Made by a program: the position numbers and the translations under genes. A stretch of 64,000 bases of DNA, taken from Actinopolyspora biskrensis (GTDB lineage Bacteria > Actinomycetota > Actinomycetes > Mycobacteriales > Pseudonocardiaceae). Location of the stretch: positions 1 to 64,000 of the forward strand of contig NZ_JACBYW010000003.1 in assembly GCF_013408175.1 (NCBI RefSeq), written 5' to 3'. Positions 1 to 7,981 of this stretch are shown here, in pieces. Under the pieces are notes generated by a model. It searched no databases. It was not told the DNA's origin and saw only the letters and a program-made list of their open reading frames with translations. Numbering within the stretch: position 1 is the first letter of the stretch; the number at the start of each line of letters is the position of its first letter.

Positions 1-1
1 G

Positions 2-85
2 TGGGAAACCCGCGACGACATGCACCAAGCCCTCCTCCAACTCGCCCACTGCATGATCCTCGCCCGCAAACACCCCGCATTCTGA
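2..85 (+). pseudogene. C-terminal end of a DDE transposase (partial at window edge)
   Basis: Only the last 27 codons lie in the window. They end ETRDDMHQALLQLAHCMILA then a short basic tail and TGA at 83-85. This resembles the C-terminus of IS5-like DDE transposases of actinomycetes, where the segment after the last catalytic Glu has a similar 'DDMHQALL' helix. The reading frame is the second base of the window, not the one starting with GTG at base 1. The call rests on family resemblance of a short tail, so an insertion sequence immediately left of deoC is likely but the element type is not certain. Confidence 0.5.
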
Positions 86-107
86 AAGCACCCCTTAGAC
101 TGCGGAC

Positions 108-1103
108 ATGGCCGATTCGCCGTCACCAAGCCGAGCCAGGACAACGCCCGGCCCGGCCCGATTGCCTCCCGACCTCGCCGACGCGGCACGCGGTGGGGCC
201 ACCCTGGAGCGCTTTCTGCACGGACTTCCCGGCGTGGACCGTGTCGGGCTGGAGCAGCGCGCGGCTTCGCTGGCCACGCGCAGCGTCAAGAAGGACGCCA
301 AGCTGCGTGCCGTGGACACCGCCATCGGCATGGTCGACCTCACGACTCTCGAAGGGGCCGACACCGCGGGAAAGGTGCGCGCCCTCGCGGCCAAGGCACG
401 CAACCCCGATCCACAGCACGTGGGGGCTCCCCCCGTGGCCGCGCTGTGCGTGTACCCGGATCTCGTGGCGGACGCGGTCGCGGGGCTGGGGGACTCCGGC
501 ATCGGGGTCGCCTCGGTGGCCACCGCCTTCCCCTCCGGCCGGTCCACCCTGCGCGCCAAGCTGGCCGAGGTCGAGCTCGCCGTGGACTCGGGGGCCGACG
601 AGGTCGACATGGTGATCGACAGGGCGGCGTTCCTCTCCGGGCGGTACGCGCAGGTCTTCGACGAGATCAGGGAGGTCAGGGCGGCCTGCGGCGCGGCCCA
701 TCTCAAAGTGATCCTGGAAACCGGGGAGCTCGGCACCTACGACAACGTGCGCCGGGCGAGCTGGCTGGCCCTGCTCGCCGGTGCCGACTTCGTCAAGACC
801 TCCACGGGTAAGGTCGCCCCGGCCGCGACGCTGCCGGTCACCCACGTGCTGCTGCAGGCGGTACGGGACTGGCGTGAGCGCACCGGACAGCTGCGCGGGG
901 TCAAACCAGCCGGTGGCATCCGCACCACGAAGGACGCGATCCGTTATCTCGTCGCGGTGCACGAGGTGGCCGGGCCCGAGTGGTTGAGCCCCCTGCTTTT
1001 CCGGTTCGGCGCGTCCGGCCTGCTCAACGACCTGTTGATGCAGCGAAGAACGCAACTCGACGGCCACTACAGTGGCCCCGACTACGTGGCGGTGGATCTG
1101 TGA
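108..1103 (+). CDS. deoC: Deoxyribose-phosphate aldolase
   Basis: Cytosolic class I aldolase that splits 2-deoxyribose-5-phosphate into glyceraldehyde-3-phosphate and acetaldehyde, the last step of deoxynucleoside breakdown. The protein has 331 residues, with about 50 extra N-terminal residues that are usual for the long actinobacterial form. Diagnostic blocks are KVILETGEL, the Schiff-base lysine block FVKTSTGK and the phosphate-binding block GVKPAGGIR. The stop overlaps the GTG of the next gene (GTGA), so this is the first gene of an operon with two aldehyde dehydrogenase-like proteins, which could dispose of the acetaldehyde. deoA and cdd lie 7 kb away on the other strand. Confidence 0.95.
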   Translation: MADSPSPSRARTTPGPARLPPDLADAARGGATLERFLHGLPGVDRVGLEQRAASLATRSVKKDAKLRAVDTAIGMVDLTTLEGADTAGKVRALAAKARNPDPQHVGAPPVAALCVYPDLVADAVAGLGDSGIGVASVATAFPSGRSTLRAKLAEVELAVDSGADEVDMVIDRAAFLSGRYAQVFDEIREVRAACGAAHLKVILETGELGTYDNVRRASWLALLAGADFVKTSTGKVAPAATLPVTHVLLQAVRDWRERTGQLRGVKPAGGIRTTKDAIRYLVAVHEVAGPEWLSPLLFRFGASGLLNDLLMQRRTQLDGHYSGPDYVAVDL

Positions 1104-2548
1104 CGGAGCCGAGTTCTGACCCCTGGGGCTACGTTCCCGCCCTCGAATCCGCGGAACTGGCCCGGCTGCGGGACGAGTACCTGCTGTTCGTCGGTGGCTC
1201 GTTCTCCGACGGCTCGGGCGAGAGGACCACCGGCGTGAATCCGGCCACCACCGAACGACTCGCCGGAGTGCCGACGACCACCGAATCCGATGTGGACCGG
1301 GCCGTCGCCGCCGCGGAGGAGGCCTTCCGCGACCGCTGGAGCCGTCTGGCGGGCACCGAACGGGCCAAGTACCTGTTCCGCCTGGGCCGGTTGCTCCAGG
1401 AACGCACCCGCGAACTCGCGGTACTGGAAACCCTCGACAGCGGAAAACCGGTGAAGCAGGCCGGTGATTTCGACCTCCCCAACGCGGCCGCGTACTTCCT
1501 GTACTACGCGGGCTGGGCCGACAAACTGGACTACGCGGGTTTCGGTCCCGCCCCGGAACCGCTCGGCGTTTCCGGGCAGGTGCTCGCGTGGAACTTCCCG
1601 CTGCTGACGTTGGCCTGCCAGGTCGCTCCCGCGCTGGCCTGCGGGAACACCGTGGTGATCAAACCTGCCGAAACCACCCCGCTCAGCGCTCTGGTCTTCG
1701 CCGAGCTATGCGAGCAGGCGGGGCTCCCCGCGGGAGTGGTCAACGTGATCACCGGCGGAGCCGAGATCGGCGACAGGCTGCTCACCCATCCCGACGTGGC
1801 CAAACCGGTCTTCACCGGGTCCACCGAGGTCGGCAAGCGGATCCAGCACCGGCTGGCCGGAACGGGCAAGCGCCCCACGCTGGCGCTGGGTGGCAACGGC
1901 ACGAACATCGTCTTCTCCGACGCGGCCCAGGAGCAGGCCGTTCAGGGCGTGGTCGACGGTGCTTTCTTCAACCAGGGCAACGTCTGCGGAGCGGGGTCGA
2001 GGCTCCTGGTCGAGGAGTCGATCGCCGCGGAATTCGTGGAGCGGGTGCGGGACCGGGTGCGCACCCTCCGGGTGGGAGATCCACTGGACCGCAACACCGA
2101 TGTGGGAGCCCTCAACTCCGCGGCCGAGCTGGACCGGATCACCAGACTCGTCGAAGCGGGCGAGGCCGAGGGGGCCGAGAAGTGGACCAGCCCCTGTGCG
2201 CTGCCCGGACGTGGCTACTTCGTCGCCCCCACCGTCTTCTCCGGAGTGCAGCAGTCGATGCGCCTCGCCGGGGAGGAGATCTTCGGACCGGTACTCTCCG
2301 TGCTGACGTTCCGCACGCCGCAGGAGGCCGTCGGCAAGGCCGACAACACACCGTACGGCCTGACGGCCGGGGTGTGGACCGAGAAGGGCTCCCGCGCGCT
2401 GTGGACTGCACGTCAGCTGCGCACGGGTGTGGTCTGGGCGAACGCGTTCAACGGGTTCGATCCCACGGCCCCGTTCGGCGGTAACCGCGAATCGGGCTCC
2501 GCCCGCACGGGCGGACAAGCGGGTCTGGAGGCTTACCTCGATGTCTGA
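1100..2548 (+). CDS. Aldehyde dehydrogenase family protein with altered active site
   Basis: A 482-residue NAD(P)-dependent aldehyde dehydrogenase fold. The GTG at 1100 is chosen because it overlaps the deoC stop (GTGA). The cofactor-binding region (FTGSTEVGKRI) and the catalytic cysteine block (FFNQGNVCGAGSRLLV) are present. The usual LELGGK segment, which carries the general-base glutamate, reads LALGGNG here, so that glutamate is alanine and the lysine is asparagine. Position in the operon suggests acetaldehyde as substrate, but hydrolysis may be impaired or the enzyme may need its partner. The next gene starts 8 bases before this one stops. Confidence 0.85.
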   Translation: MTEPSSDPWGYVPALESAELARLRDEYLLFVGGSFSDGSGERTTGVNPATTERLAGVPTTTESDVDRAVAAAEEAFRDRWSRLAGTERAKYLFRLGRLLQERTRELAVLETLDSGKPVKQAGDFDLPNAAAYFLYYAGWADKLDYAGFGPAPEPLGVSGQVLAWNFPLLTLACQVAPALACGNTVVIKPAETTPLSALVFAELCEQAGLPAGVVNVITGGAEIGDRLLTHPDVAKPVFTGSTEVGKRIQHRLAGTGKRPTLALGGNGTNIVFSDAAQEQAVQGVVDGAFFNQGNVCGAGSRLLVEESIAAEFVERVRDRVRTLRVGDPLDRNTDVGALNSAAELDRITRLVEAGEAEGAEKWTSPCALPGRGYFVAPTVFSGVQQSMRLAGEEIFGPVLSVLTFRTPQEAVGKADNTPYGLTAGVWTEKGSRALWTARQLRTGVVWANAFNGFDPTAPFGGNRESGSARTGGQAGLEAYLDV

Positions 2549-3434
2549 AGGCGAACAACCGGTGAGCGGACGGGAGCGGGTGACGGTGCCCAAAACCTAC
2601 AAGCTCCACATCGGAGGGTCCTTTCCCAGGTCCGAGTCGGGCCGTGTCCGCACCGTCGAGGACGCCGGTGGCCGCTTCCTCGCGAACGCCGCCGTGGCCT
2701 CGCGCAAGGATCTGCGCGACGCCGTGGCCGCCGCGCGGAAGGGGTTCGAGACCTGGTCCGGGGCGACCGCGCGGAATCGTGGCCAGGTGCTGTTCCGCGT
2801 CGCCGAGATGCTGGAGGACAGGCGCGAGCAGTTCACCTCCCTGGTCTCGGACGCCGAGGGCCTCTCCCGCGAACAGGCGGCAGCCACTGTGGACACCGCT
2901 GTCGACCGGATCTTCTGGTACGCGGGCTGGACCGACAAGATCGGAACCGTGCTCGGCGGCGCGAACCAGGTGTCCGGTCCCTACACGTCTCATTCCGCGC
3001 CGGAACCTCTCGGCGTGGTCGGCGTGCTGGCTCCCCGGCACTCCTCGCTGCTGGGGCTGGTCAGCGTGCTCGCCCCGGTGATCGCGGTCGGCAACGGCGC
3101 GGTGGTCCTCGTCGACCGCGAACGACCGTTGCCCGCGGTGACGCTGTGCGAGGTGCTGGCCACCTCCGACGTGCCGGGCGGAGTCGTCAACGTGCTCACC
3201 GGGGACGCCGGGGAGCTGGCTCCGTGGCTGGCCTCGCACGCCGACGTGAACGCCCTGGACCCGACCGGAGCGCCGGAGTCGCTCCGCGCCGAGCTGGAGC
3301 GCAACGCCTCGGGAACGGCGAAGCGAGTGTTCGACGCCCCTGCCGCGGAGCCGGACTGGAACCGAGATCCCGGACTGCGTCGTATGCGCGCGTTCACCGG
3401 GCTGAAAACGGTGTGGCACCCCCTCGGGGCCTGA
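2541..3434 (+). CDS. Short aldehyde dehydrogenase-like protein lacking the catalytic domain
   Basis: A 297-residue protein that matches the N-terminal, coenzyme-binding half of aldehyde dehydrogenases (YKLHIGGSFPRSESG near the start; PEPLGVVGVLAP; PGGVVNVLTGD) and then ends after a short unrelated tail. The region with the catalytic cysteine and glutamate is missing. ATG at 2541 lies inside the end of the preceding gene, so translation is probably coupled. Actinobacteria often carry such a full/half pair after deoC. It may form a heteromer with the upstream protein or act as a structural subunit. There is no internal stop, so it does not look like recent decay. Confidence 0.75.
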   Translation: MSEGEQPVSGRERVTVPKTYKLHIGGSFPRSESGRVRTVEDAGGRFLANAAVASRKDLRDAVAAARKGFETWSGATARNRGQVLFRVAEMLEDRREQFTSLVSDAEGLSREQAAATVDTAVDRIFWYAGWTDKIGTVLGGANQVSGPYTSHSAPEPLGVVGVLAPRHSSLLGLVSVLAPVIAVGNGAVVLVDRERPLPAVTLCEVLATSDVPGGVVNVLTGDAGELAPWLASHADVNALDPTGAPESLRAELERNASGTAKRVFDAPAAEPDWNRDPGLRRMRAFTGLKTVWHPLGA

Positions 3435-3470
3435 TCCACGGCCCGCCCCCTGCTGCGCAGCGGGAACCGG

Positions 3471-3503
3471 CCCCGGCGCGGGGCCCCGGGCCACGCGCCG
3501 GGG
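3471..3503 (+). terminator. Hairpin downstream of the deoC operon
   Basis: CCCCGGCGCG and CGCGCCGGGG form a perfect 10-bp stem around a 13-nt loop, starting 37 bases after the last stop and ahead of a convergent gene. There is no T-tract, as is common in actinobacteria. Confidence 0.6.
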
Positions 3504-3577
3504 AAGTTTCCGGGAAACCCTTCGGGGCGGCACCGCCGAAGCACACCACTCCGCCGACCGAGCCGCCGACTCGAACA

Positions 3578-4168
3578 TCAACGGATCTGCCAGTCGAGCC
3601 TCCCGTCCTCGGTGACCACGGCGCGGCTGTACCCGGCCGAGGCTCCCTCCGTGAGCGCTCGGTGGACATCGGCGAGCAGCGTGGCGAGGTCGGGCCACAC
3701 CGGTGGGCCGACCCGGGCGACTTCCTGCTCCCATTCCAGCACGCACCCCCGCAGCGGCCCCGGGCGCAGGTCGATCACCAGCTCGTCGGCGAAGCCGTCC
3801 CCCGCGATCGGGAGCCAGGCCGGGTGGAAGCTGTTCCCCGCCGACCCCGCGTAGTAGTCGCAGGCGGGACGTTCCCACTTGCCCGTCCAGGTCCTCCTGA
3901 ACCCGGACCAGACCCGCCAAGCCCCCGCGGCGCTGTACGGTGTGTAGAACGGAGGGAACACGTCGATCAACGCGTCCGCCTCCGTTCCGCCGCAGCAGGA
4001 CCACCATTCACGCAACTGCTTGGGCAGACTCAGCGCGAACTCGTCCTCGTAAGCGTCCAGATCCGGCGCCGGGACAGCCTGCTTCAGTTCGGCCGCCGTC
4101 GCCGGGGCGTGCTCGGCGAGCCAAATCGTGATCTTACTCCACAGCAGGGTGACATCCATTCGATTCAT
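3578..4168 (-). CDS. SMI1/KNR4 (SUKH)-like protein
   Basis: A 196-residue soluble protein starting MNRMDVTLLWSKI. The middle, LSLPKQLREWWSCCGG followed by a short acidic segment and PFYTPYS, is the pattern of SUKH/KNR4 proteins, where an initiating 'lP..l..w...ngG' motif leads into a beta-rich domain. The C-terminal half (GNSFHPAWLPIAGDGFAD, then LRPGPLRGCVLEWE) matches the 'WlPia.d..Gd..~D' block of the same fold. SUKH proteins often act as immunity proteins to secreted toxins, but no toxin is adjacent. The frame stays open upstream to a TTG at 4408; I prefer the ATG at 4168 because homology starts there. Confidence 0.7.
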   Translation of the reverse strand: MNRMDVTLLWSKITIWLAEHAPATAAELKQAVPAPDLDAYEDEFALSLPKQLREWWSCCGGTEADALIDVFPPFYTPYSAAGAWRVWSGFRRTWTGKWERPACDYYAGSAGNSFHPAWLPIAGDGFADELVIDLRPGPLRGCVLEWEQEVARVGPPVWPDLATLLADVHRALTEGASAGYSRAVVTEDGRLDWQIR

Positions 4169-4461
4169 GATCGTCCGAACCGCCCCCGCATGGGTACCGC
4201 CAACCGTGACCGGTTGCCGGTCCGTTCGTCCGCTCCTCGACCGCGGAGCCGCCCGGCTGCCGTCACCACCGGGCTCGCGGAGGCCGGGTCCGGCCTGCGC
4301 GAACCCGATGGCCGCCTTCCACGGGTGGCACCGTCGAAGCGGCGCGACGGGCGAAGGTAGCGTAGTGCGGACCGCTTCGACACGGTGCGACACCGTACCG
4401 ATGATCAATTCCCATCCCGTAAGCTTCGGCAGCGTCTGCTTCGGCGACCGGAGGTAGCAAG

Positions 4462-5706
4462 ATGGCGCAGGACATCGTCCCGATCGAGCTCGGGCTGCCG
4501 CAGGGCGATCTGGTCACCCTCTGGGCTCCCCGATGGCGCGAGGAAGGCGAGGAGTGGGAAGCCTTCCTCGGCCACGACGAGAATCTGTACGCGTTCCCCG
4601 ACCCCGCTCATCTCGCCGCGTTCGTCAGGTCCGGCGCGGACAACGACCTGGACGACCACCCCGCGTGGCACGTGGTGCCCGCTCTGTCCGCCGTGGACCT
4701 CAGTCCGGACGAGGACCACCAGTACGACCTGGTCGGGGTTCCCGAGCTCGTGGCCGAGCCACCGGACACCTGGACCATCAACGAGCTCTCGGAGATCGTC
4801 GAGATGGCACGCTCGCTGGCCGAGGTGTGCGAACTCGAGACCGTCACCGAGATCCTCCAGGCCGCCGAAGGGTTCGATCTGCTCGACGAGGGCACTCTCC
4901 CGTTCAGCGGCAAGGAGGGGCAGCGCCGCTGGAAGCGGATCTGCCAGGTCGTGGCCGAGCGGTGGGACGAGCTGCTCGACGCCATCGACGCCGTGGTGAC
5001 CGCTCCCGACGTGGACTCCACCGCCGTGGCGACCGCCGAGAGCGAACTCGCCGAGGCACTGGAAGGCGACGACGAGACGTCCTCGGCCGAGAGCTCCGCG
5101 GGGACCTCCGAGGTTGACGAGGTCGACGGCACCGCGGAGGAAGAGGAGGAGCCCGGTTTCTGGCGGGAGATCGGCATAGACCCGATCCGGATCATCACCG
5201 GTGGCTCGGACTACTACTCGCTGCGTTGCTACCTCGACGACGAGCCGGTCTTCCTGGGTTCGGACGGAAGTATCGACGTCTGCACCTCTCCGCGTGCGCT
5301 GGCGCGCTACCTGGCGGAGGACAAGGTCGACAACTCCGACCTCGCACGCGTGGCCACCTGGTCCCGGGTCAAGAGCAAGGCCACCGCGGGAGAGCTGCAG
5401 GTGGAGGTCGAACCGGACAACACCTATCTCCTGGACGGGCTGGACAACGATCTCGCCGAGGGGCCTTCCGAGGTGGATCCGACCCAGCTCGACCTGGCGG
5501 AGGAGCTGCTCTACGACGCCGCGAGCTGGGCCGGTGACGAGAGCGTGGACGCGGCGTTGCATCCCTCGGAACGTCTCGGCTGGATGGTCTCCTTCGTGCT
5601 GCGTCCGGACCCGAACCGGCTGCCTCCCACCCCGCCGTTCGACGACGAGGTCGCCAAGTGGCGTGAGCTCGTGGAGGGGTTCGAAGCCCGTTTGCGCGTC
5701 CACTGA
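4462..5706 (+). CDS. Acidic conserved protein of the actinobacterial 'primosomal protein' type
   Basis: A 414-residue, strongly acidic soluble protein with two similar halves. Each half has a segment that handles a line of text such as WEAFLGHDENLYAFPDPAHLA or PVFLGSDGSIDVCTSPRALA, so an internal duplication is likely (about residues 20-70 and 245-295). A Glu/Asp/Ser-rich linker (about 195-230) joins them. Homologues in Pseudonocardiales are often labelled primosomal protein, but I see no helicase or DNA-binding motif and do not support that name from sequence. A good ribosome site (CGGAGG) precedes the ATG. Function unknown. Confidence 0.75.
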   Translation: MAQDIVPIELGLPQGDLVTLWAPRWREEGEEWEAFLGHDENLYAFPDPAHLAAFVRSGADNDLDDHPAWHVVPALSAVDLSPDEDHQYDLVGVPELVAEPPDTWTINELSEIVEMARSLAEVCELETVTEILQAAEGFDLLDEGTLPFSGKEGQRRWKRICQVVAERWDELLDAIDAVVTAPDVDSTAVATAESELAEALEGDDETSSAESSAGTSEVDEVDGTAEEEEEPGFWREIGIDPIRIITGGSDYYSLRCYLDDEPVFLGSDGSIDVCTSPRALARYLAEDKVDNSDLARVATWSRVKSKATAGELQVEVEPDNTYLLDGLDNDLAEGPSEVDPTQLDLAEELLYDAASWAGDESVDAALHPSERLGWMVSFVLRPDPNRLPPTPPFDDEVAKWRELVEGFEARLRVH

Positions 5707-6519
5707 CTCGAGGGGTCGGCGGCTCGGTTTGCTCGGGTGGTCCTGTGGCGGAACCTCGGTCGGGGTCTCGCCGCGGGGTCCTCGACATCGAGCGGGCACC
5801 TGCGCCACGTCGGGGCTGTCCTCGCGAGCCCCTTGACCGAGACCCCGCGGCGGTGCCGACCCCGTGGGTGGGTGTTTCGGCGCTGCCGCGCCGAGGGCCC
5901 CGGCGGCGCCGACCGCGCAGGCGGTGTTTCGACCGTCTTCGGCACGAAGCGTTTCTCGATTTTTATTCACGCAGTGTTCTGTTCGAAAGCCCTTTTCCGG
6001 GGCTTCGAATCACCTCTTCCGACGAGTTCCCGGCGCACCGCGAAGCGCCCGAACAGGGAAAAAGCTCCTTCCTGCTCGCCCGCACCCACCACACCGGAAC
6101 CGCGATATCGGTTTCGCACCGTCGCGATCTGGATCACGTACCGGCAAGAGCCCCTCCCCCGAGTGATCGAGAACTAGTACCGTGGGTGGTGTGTGGCTCG
6201 CATCCGAAGGCGTGCACGGGGACGGACGTCCGCCGGACACCGACGAAAGCCCCCCGTTCGGGTCAAGAACACGCTCGCCACGCACCCGGACCGTTCGCCG
6301 GGTCCCCTTGCCATCGAACGCGGCCGGTCCGGACACTTCGGGAAACTTTTCGGGAGCACCAGTGTTGATCAGCGAAAAGGCACAATCCGCTCCCCCGAAA
6401 AGCGGAACGACGACTACCGCATTCGTGAAAAATGCCGGGGGGTGTCTGCCGAAGAGGCGGCCCACTCGCTACGCTCCACTAGTCCTCTCCCGCCCCCTCG
6501 ACGAAGGACGACCTTTGCC
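5707..6519. other. 813-bp intergenic region with a repeat copy
   Basis: No convincing gene. It starts with a full copy of the intergenic repeat described at 5720-5894 and is followed by about 600 bases of lower-GC sequence leading to the coiled-coil gene. The promoter of that gene should lie here, but I cannot assign it with confidence. Confidence 0.6.
5720..5894 (+). repeat. Intergenic repeat family, copy 1 (full, with hairpin)
   Basis: The unit starts near CGGTTTGCTCGGGTGGTCC, passes through GTGGCGGAACCTCGG and TCCTCGACATCGAG, and ends at GAGACCCCGCGGC. It is followed by the hairpin TCGGCGC-TGCC-GCGCCGA (5877-5894). The same order recurs, inverted, at 55958-56265 and in shorter form at 15760-15882 and 50306-50390. 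No open frame is conserved between copies. Confidence 0.75.
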
Positions 6520-7713
6520 GTGAACGAGAACAACCAAGACACGGTGTCGTTCGACCGTATGCGGAACATGCTGACACGGGCCGCGGAGATCCGCGAAAGC
6601 GAACAGCAGCAGATCTTCGACGCTCTCGACGAGATCAACGCCCGGATGTCGCCGCTGGAGTCCCTCGGCTCCGTACGCAAACGGCTGTCCGAGCTGCCCG
6701 ATCGCACCGAAGTCAGCGTGCTCGCCGAACGACTCGACGAGGCATTATCCAAACTGGAGTCCCAGGAAAACGCGATCGCCGGGCTCAACACCCAGGTCGA
6801 AGGACTCGCCGACAAATTATCCAAGCCGTTCGCACAGCTGGACGGCAGGCTCGACGGGATGGCGGGCCGTTTCGACGGTGTCACGGGCCGGATGGACGGC
6901 TTGGAGGACAAGCTCACGCACGTCCACCAGCGACTCGAGGAACTGGGCCAACATCTGGACAAACAGGACACTCGTCTGGACGAGGTCCCCGGTTCGGTCC
7001 AGGAACCGCTGCGGGAACGTCTCGAGCAGATGGAGACCAGCCTGCGCGGCCGGTTCGCCGAGATCGACGAGGGCGTGCACGAACATCTCGACGGCACCAG
7101 GGAATCGTTGCAGCGCTCGGTGACCGAGGCGGCCCAGGAGGTCCGCAACGGCATCGGGGAGAACCTCTCCGAGAGCTCCGAGAAGATCAACGGCAAGTTG
7201 GACTCGCTCGCCGAGCGTCCCGCGGTGGACCCCACCGAACGGTTGCAGCAGCTCGCCGACCGGCTCGAATCGCTGGCGGGCCGCCTGGACGAGGTCTCCG
7301 GCCGGATCGACTCGGTCGAGGAGAACGTCAACAACCGGATCGACTCGGTGGAGAGCGGAGTCACCGAACGGATCGGCGACGTCGGCAGCACGCTGGGCAA
7401 CGACCTGTCGCAGCTGCAGGGCACCCTCGCCGAACGCCCCGACGCGGAATCGCTGGACTCGCTGGTCCGCAATGCCAACGAGGAGAGCGAGCGCAAGCAC
7501 GCCGGGCAGCTCGACGAGGCCATGGCCACCTTCGCCGAACTGATCCTCGGTGGTGGAGCAGCTCCCACGAACAACAGCAACTCCGCGGTCTCCCCGCCGA
7601 CCACGCTGCCACGCCAGCAGCGCCGTGGGCGCTCCAAGAGCGCCAAACGGGAAGCGGACAAGCAGAACGGCGCCGAGGACTCGGACGACGACTACACGGC
7701 CGACACGGCCTGA
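6520..7713 (+). CDS. Long coiled-coil protein of unknown function
   Basis: A 397-residue protein predicted to be mostly heptad-repeat coiled coil from about residue 20 to 320, with runs such as LDGRLDGMAGRFDGV and RLDEVSGRIDSVEENV. A low-complexity Ser/Asn/Pro stretch follows, then a short basic patch (RRGRSKSAKREADK) and an acidic end. GTG at 6520 is chosen because a GAAGGA ribosome site sits upstream and the sequence before it is non-coding in character, although the frame stays open to 6193. There is no signal peptide or membrane segment. The architecture resembles structural or scaffold proteins of the cell pole or division site; no family is recognised. Confidence 0.7.
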   Translation: MNENNQDTVSFDRMRNMLTRAAEIRESEQQQIFDALDEINARMSPLESLGSVRKRLSELPDRTEVSVLAERLDEALSKLESQENAIAGLNTQVEGLADKLSKPFAQLDGRLDGMAGRFDGVTGRMDGLEDKLTHVHQRLEELGQHLDKQDTRLDEVPGSVQEPLRERLEQMETSLRGRFAEIDEGVHEHLDGTRESLQRSVTEAAQEVRNGIGENLSESSEKINGKLDSLAERPAVDPTERLQQLADRLESLAGRLDEVSGRIDSVEENVNNRIDSVESGVTERIGDVGSTLGNDLSQLQGTLAERPDAESLDSLVRNANEESERKHAGQLDEAMATFAELILGGGAAPTNNSNSAVSPPTTLPRQQRRGRSKSAKREADKQNGAEDSDDDYTADTA

Positions 7714-7981
7714 CCGATGTTCTCAGTCCGGGTTGTCGTGGGTGACTTCTCGGCGGGGGAGCCTCTCGTCGGCTCGTGAGCGGGCCGGATCGGGCAGCGC
7801 CGCACCTTGTCGTCACGTGCGGGACGGAATCCCGCCGGAACGGGACCGGCGGGACCACTCCTCGTGGGGTGTTTTCCGCCCCGGTCGTCGTAGGTGCTCG
7901 CCGAGCGGCCCCTCCCGTCGTCTCGTGAGCGGGCGGCCCGGCATCGGTTGGCCGCCCACGCGTACCCGGTCGACTCCCGGC
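7714..7981. repeat. Intergenic region with two imperfect copies of a ~65-bp sequence
   Basis: A block from about 7732 (GTTGTCGTGGGTGACTTCTC ... CTCGTGAGCGGGC) recurs at about 7884 (GTCGTCGTAGGTGCTCGCC ... CTCGTGAGCGGGC), about 150 bases apart. Similarity is clear but imperfect. The region lies between the ends of convergent genes and may contain terminators; CTCGTGAGC is the most conserved core. Confidence 0.45.

Noticed and set aside
3578-6000. A toxin-immunity pair formed by the SUKH protein and the acidic protein at 4462
   Set aside because: The genes are divergent and neither shows a toxin domain; adjacency alone is not enough.
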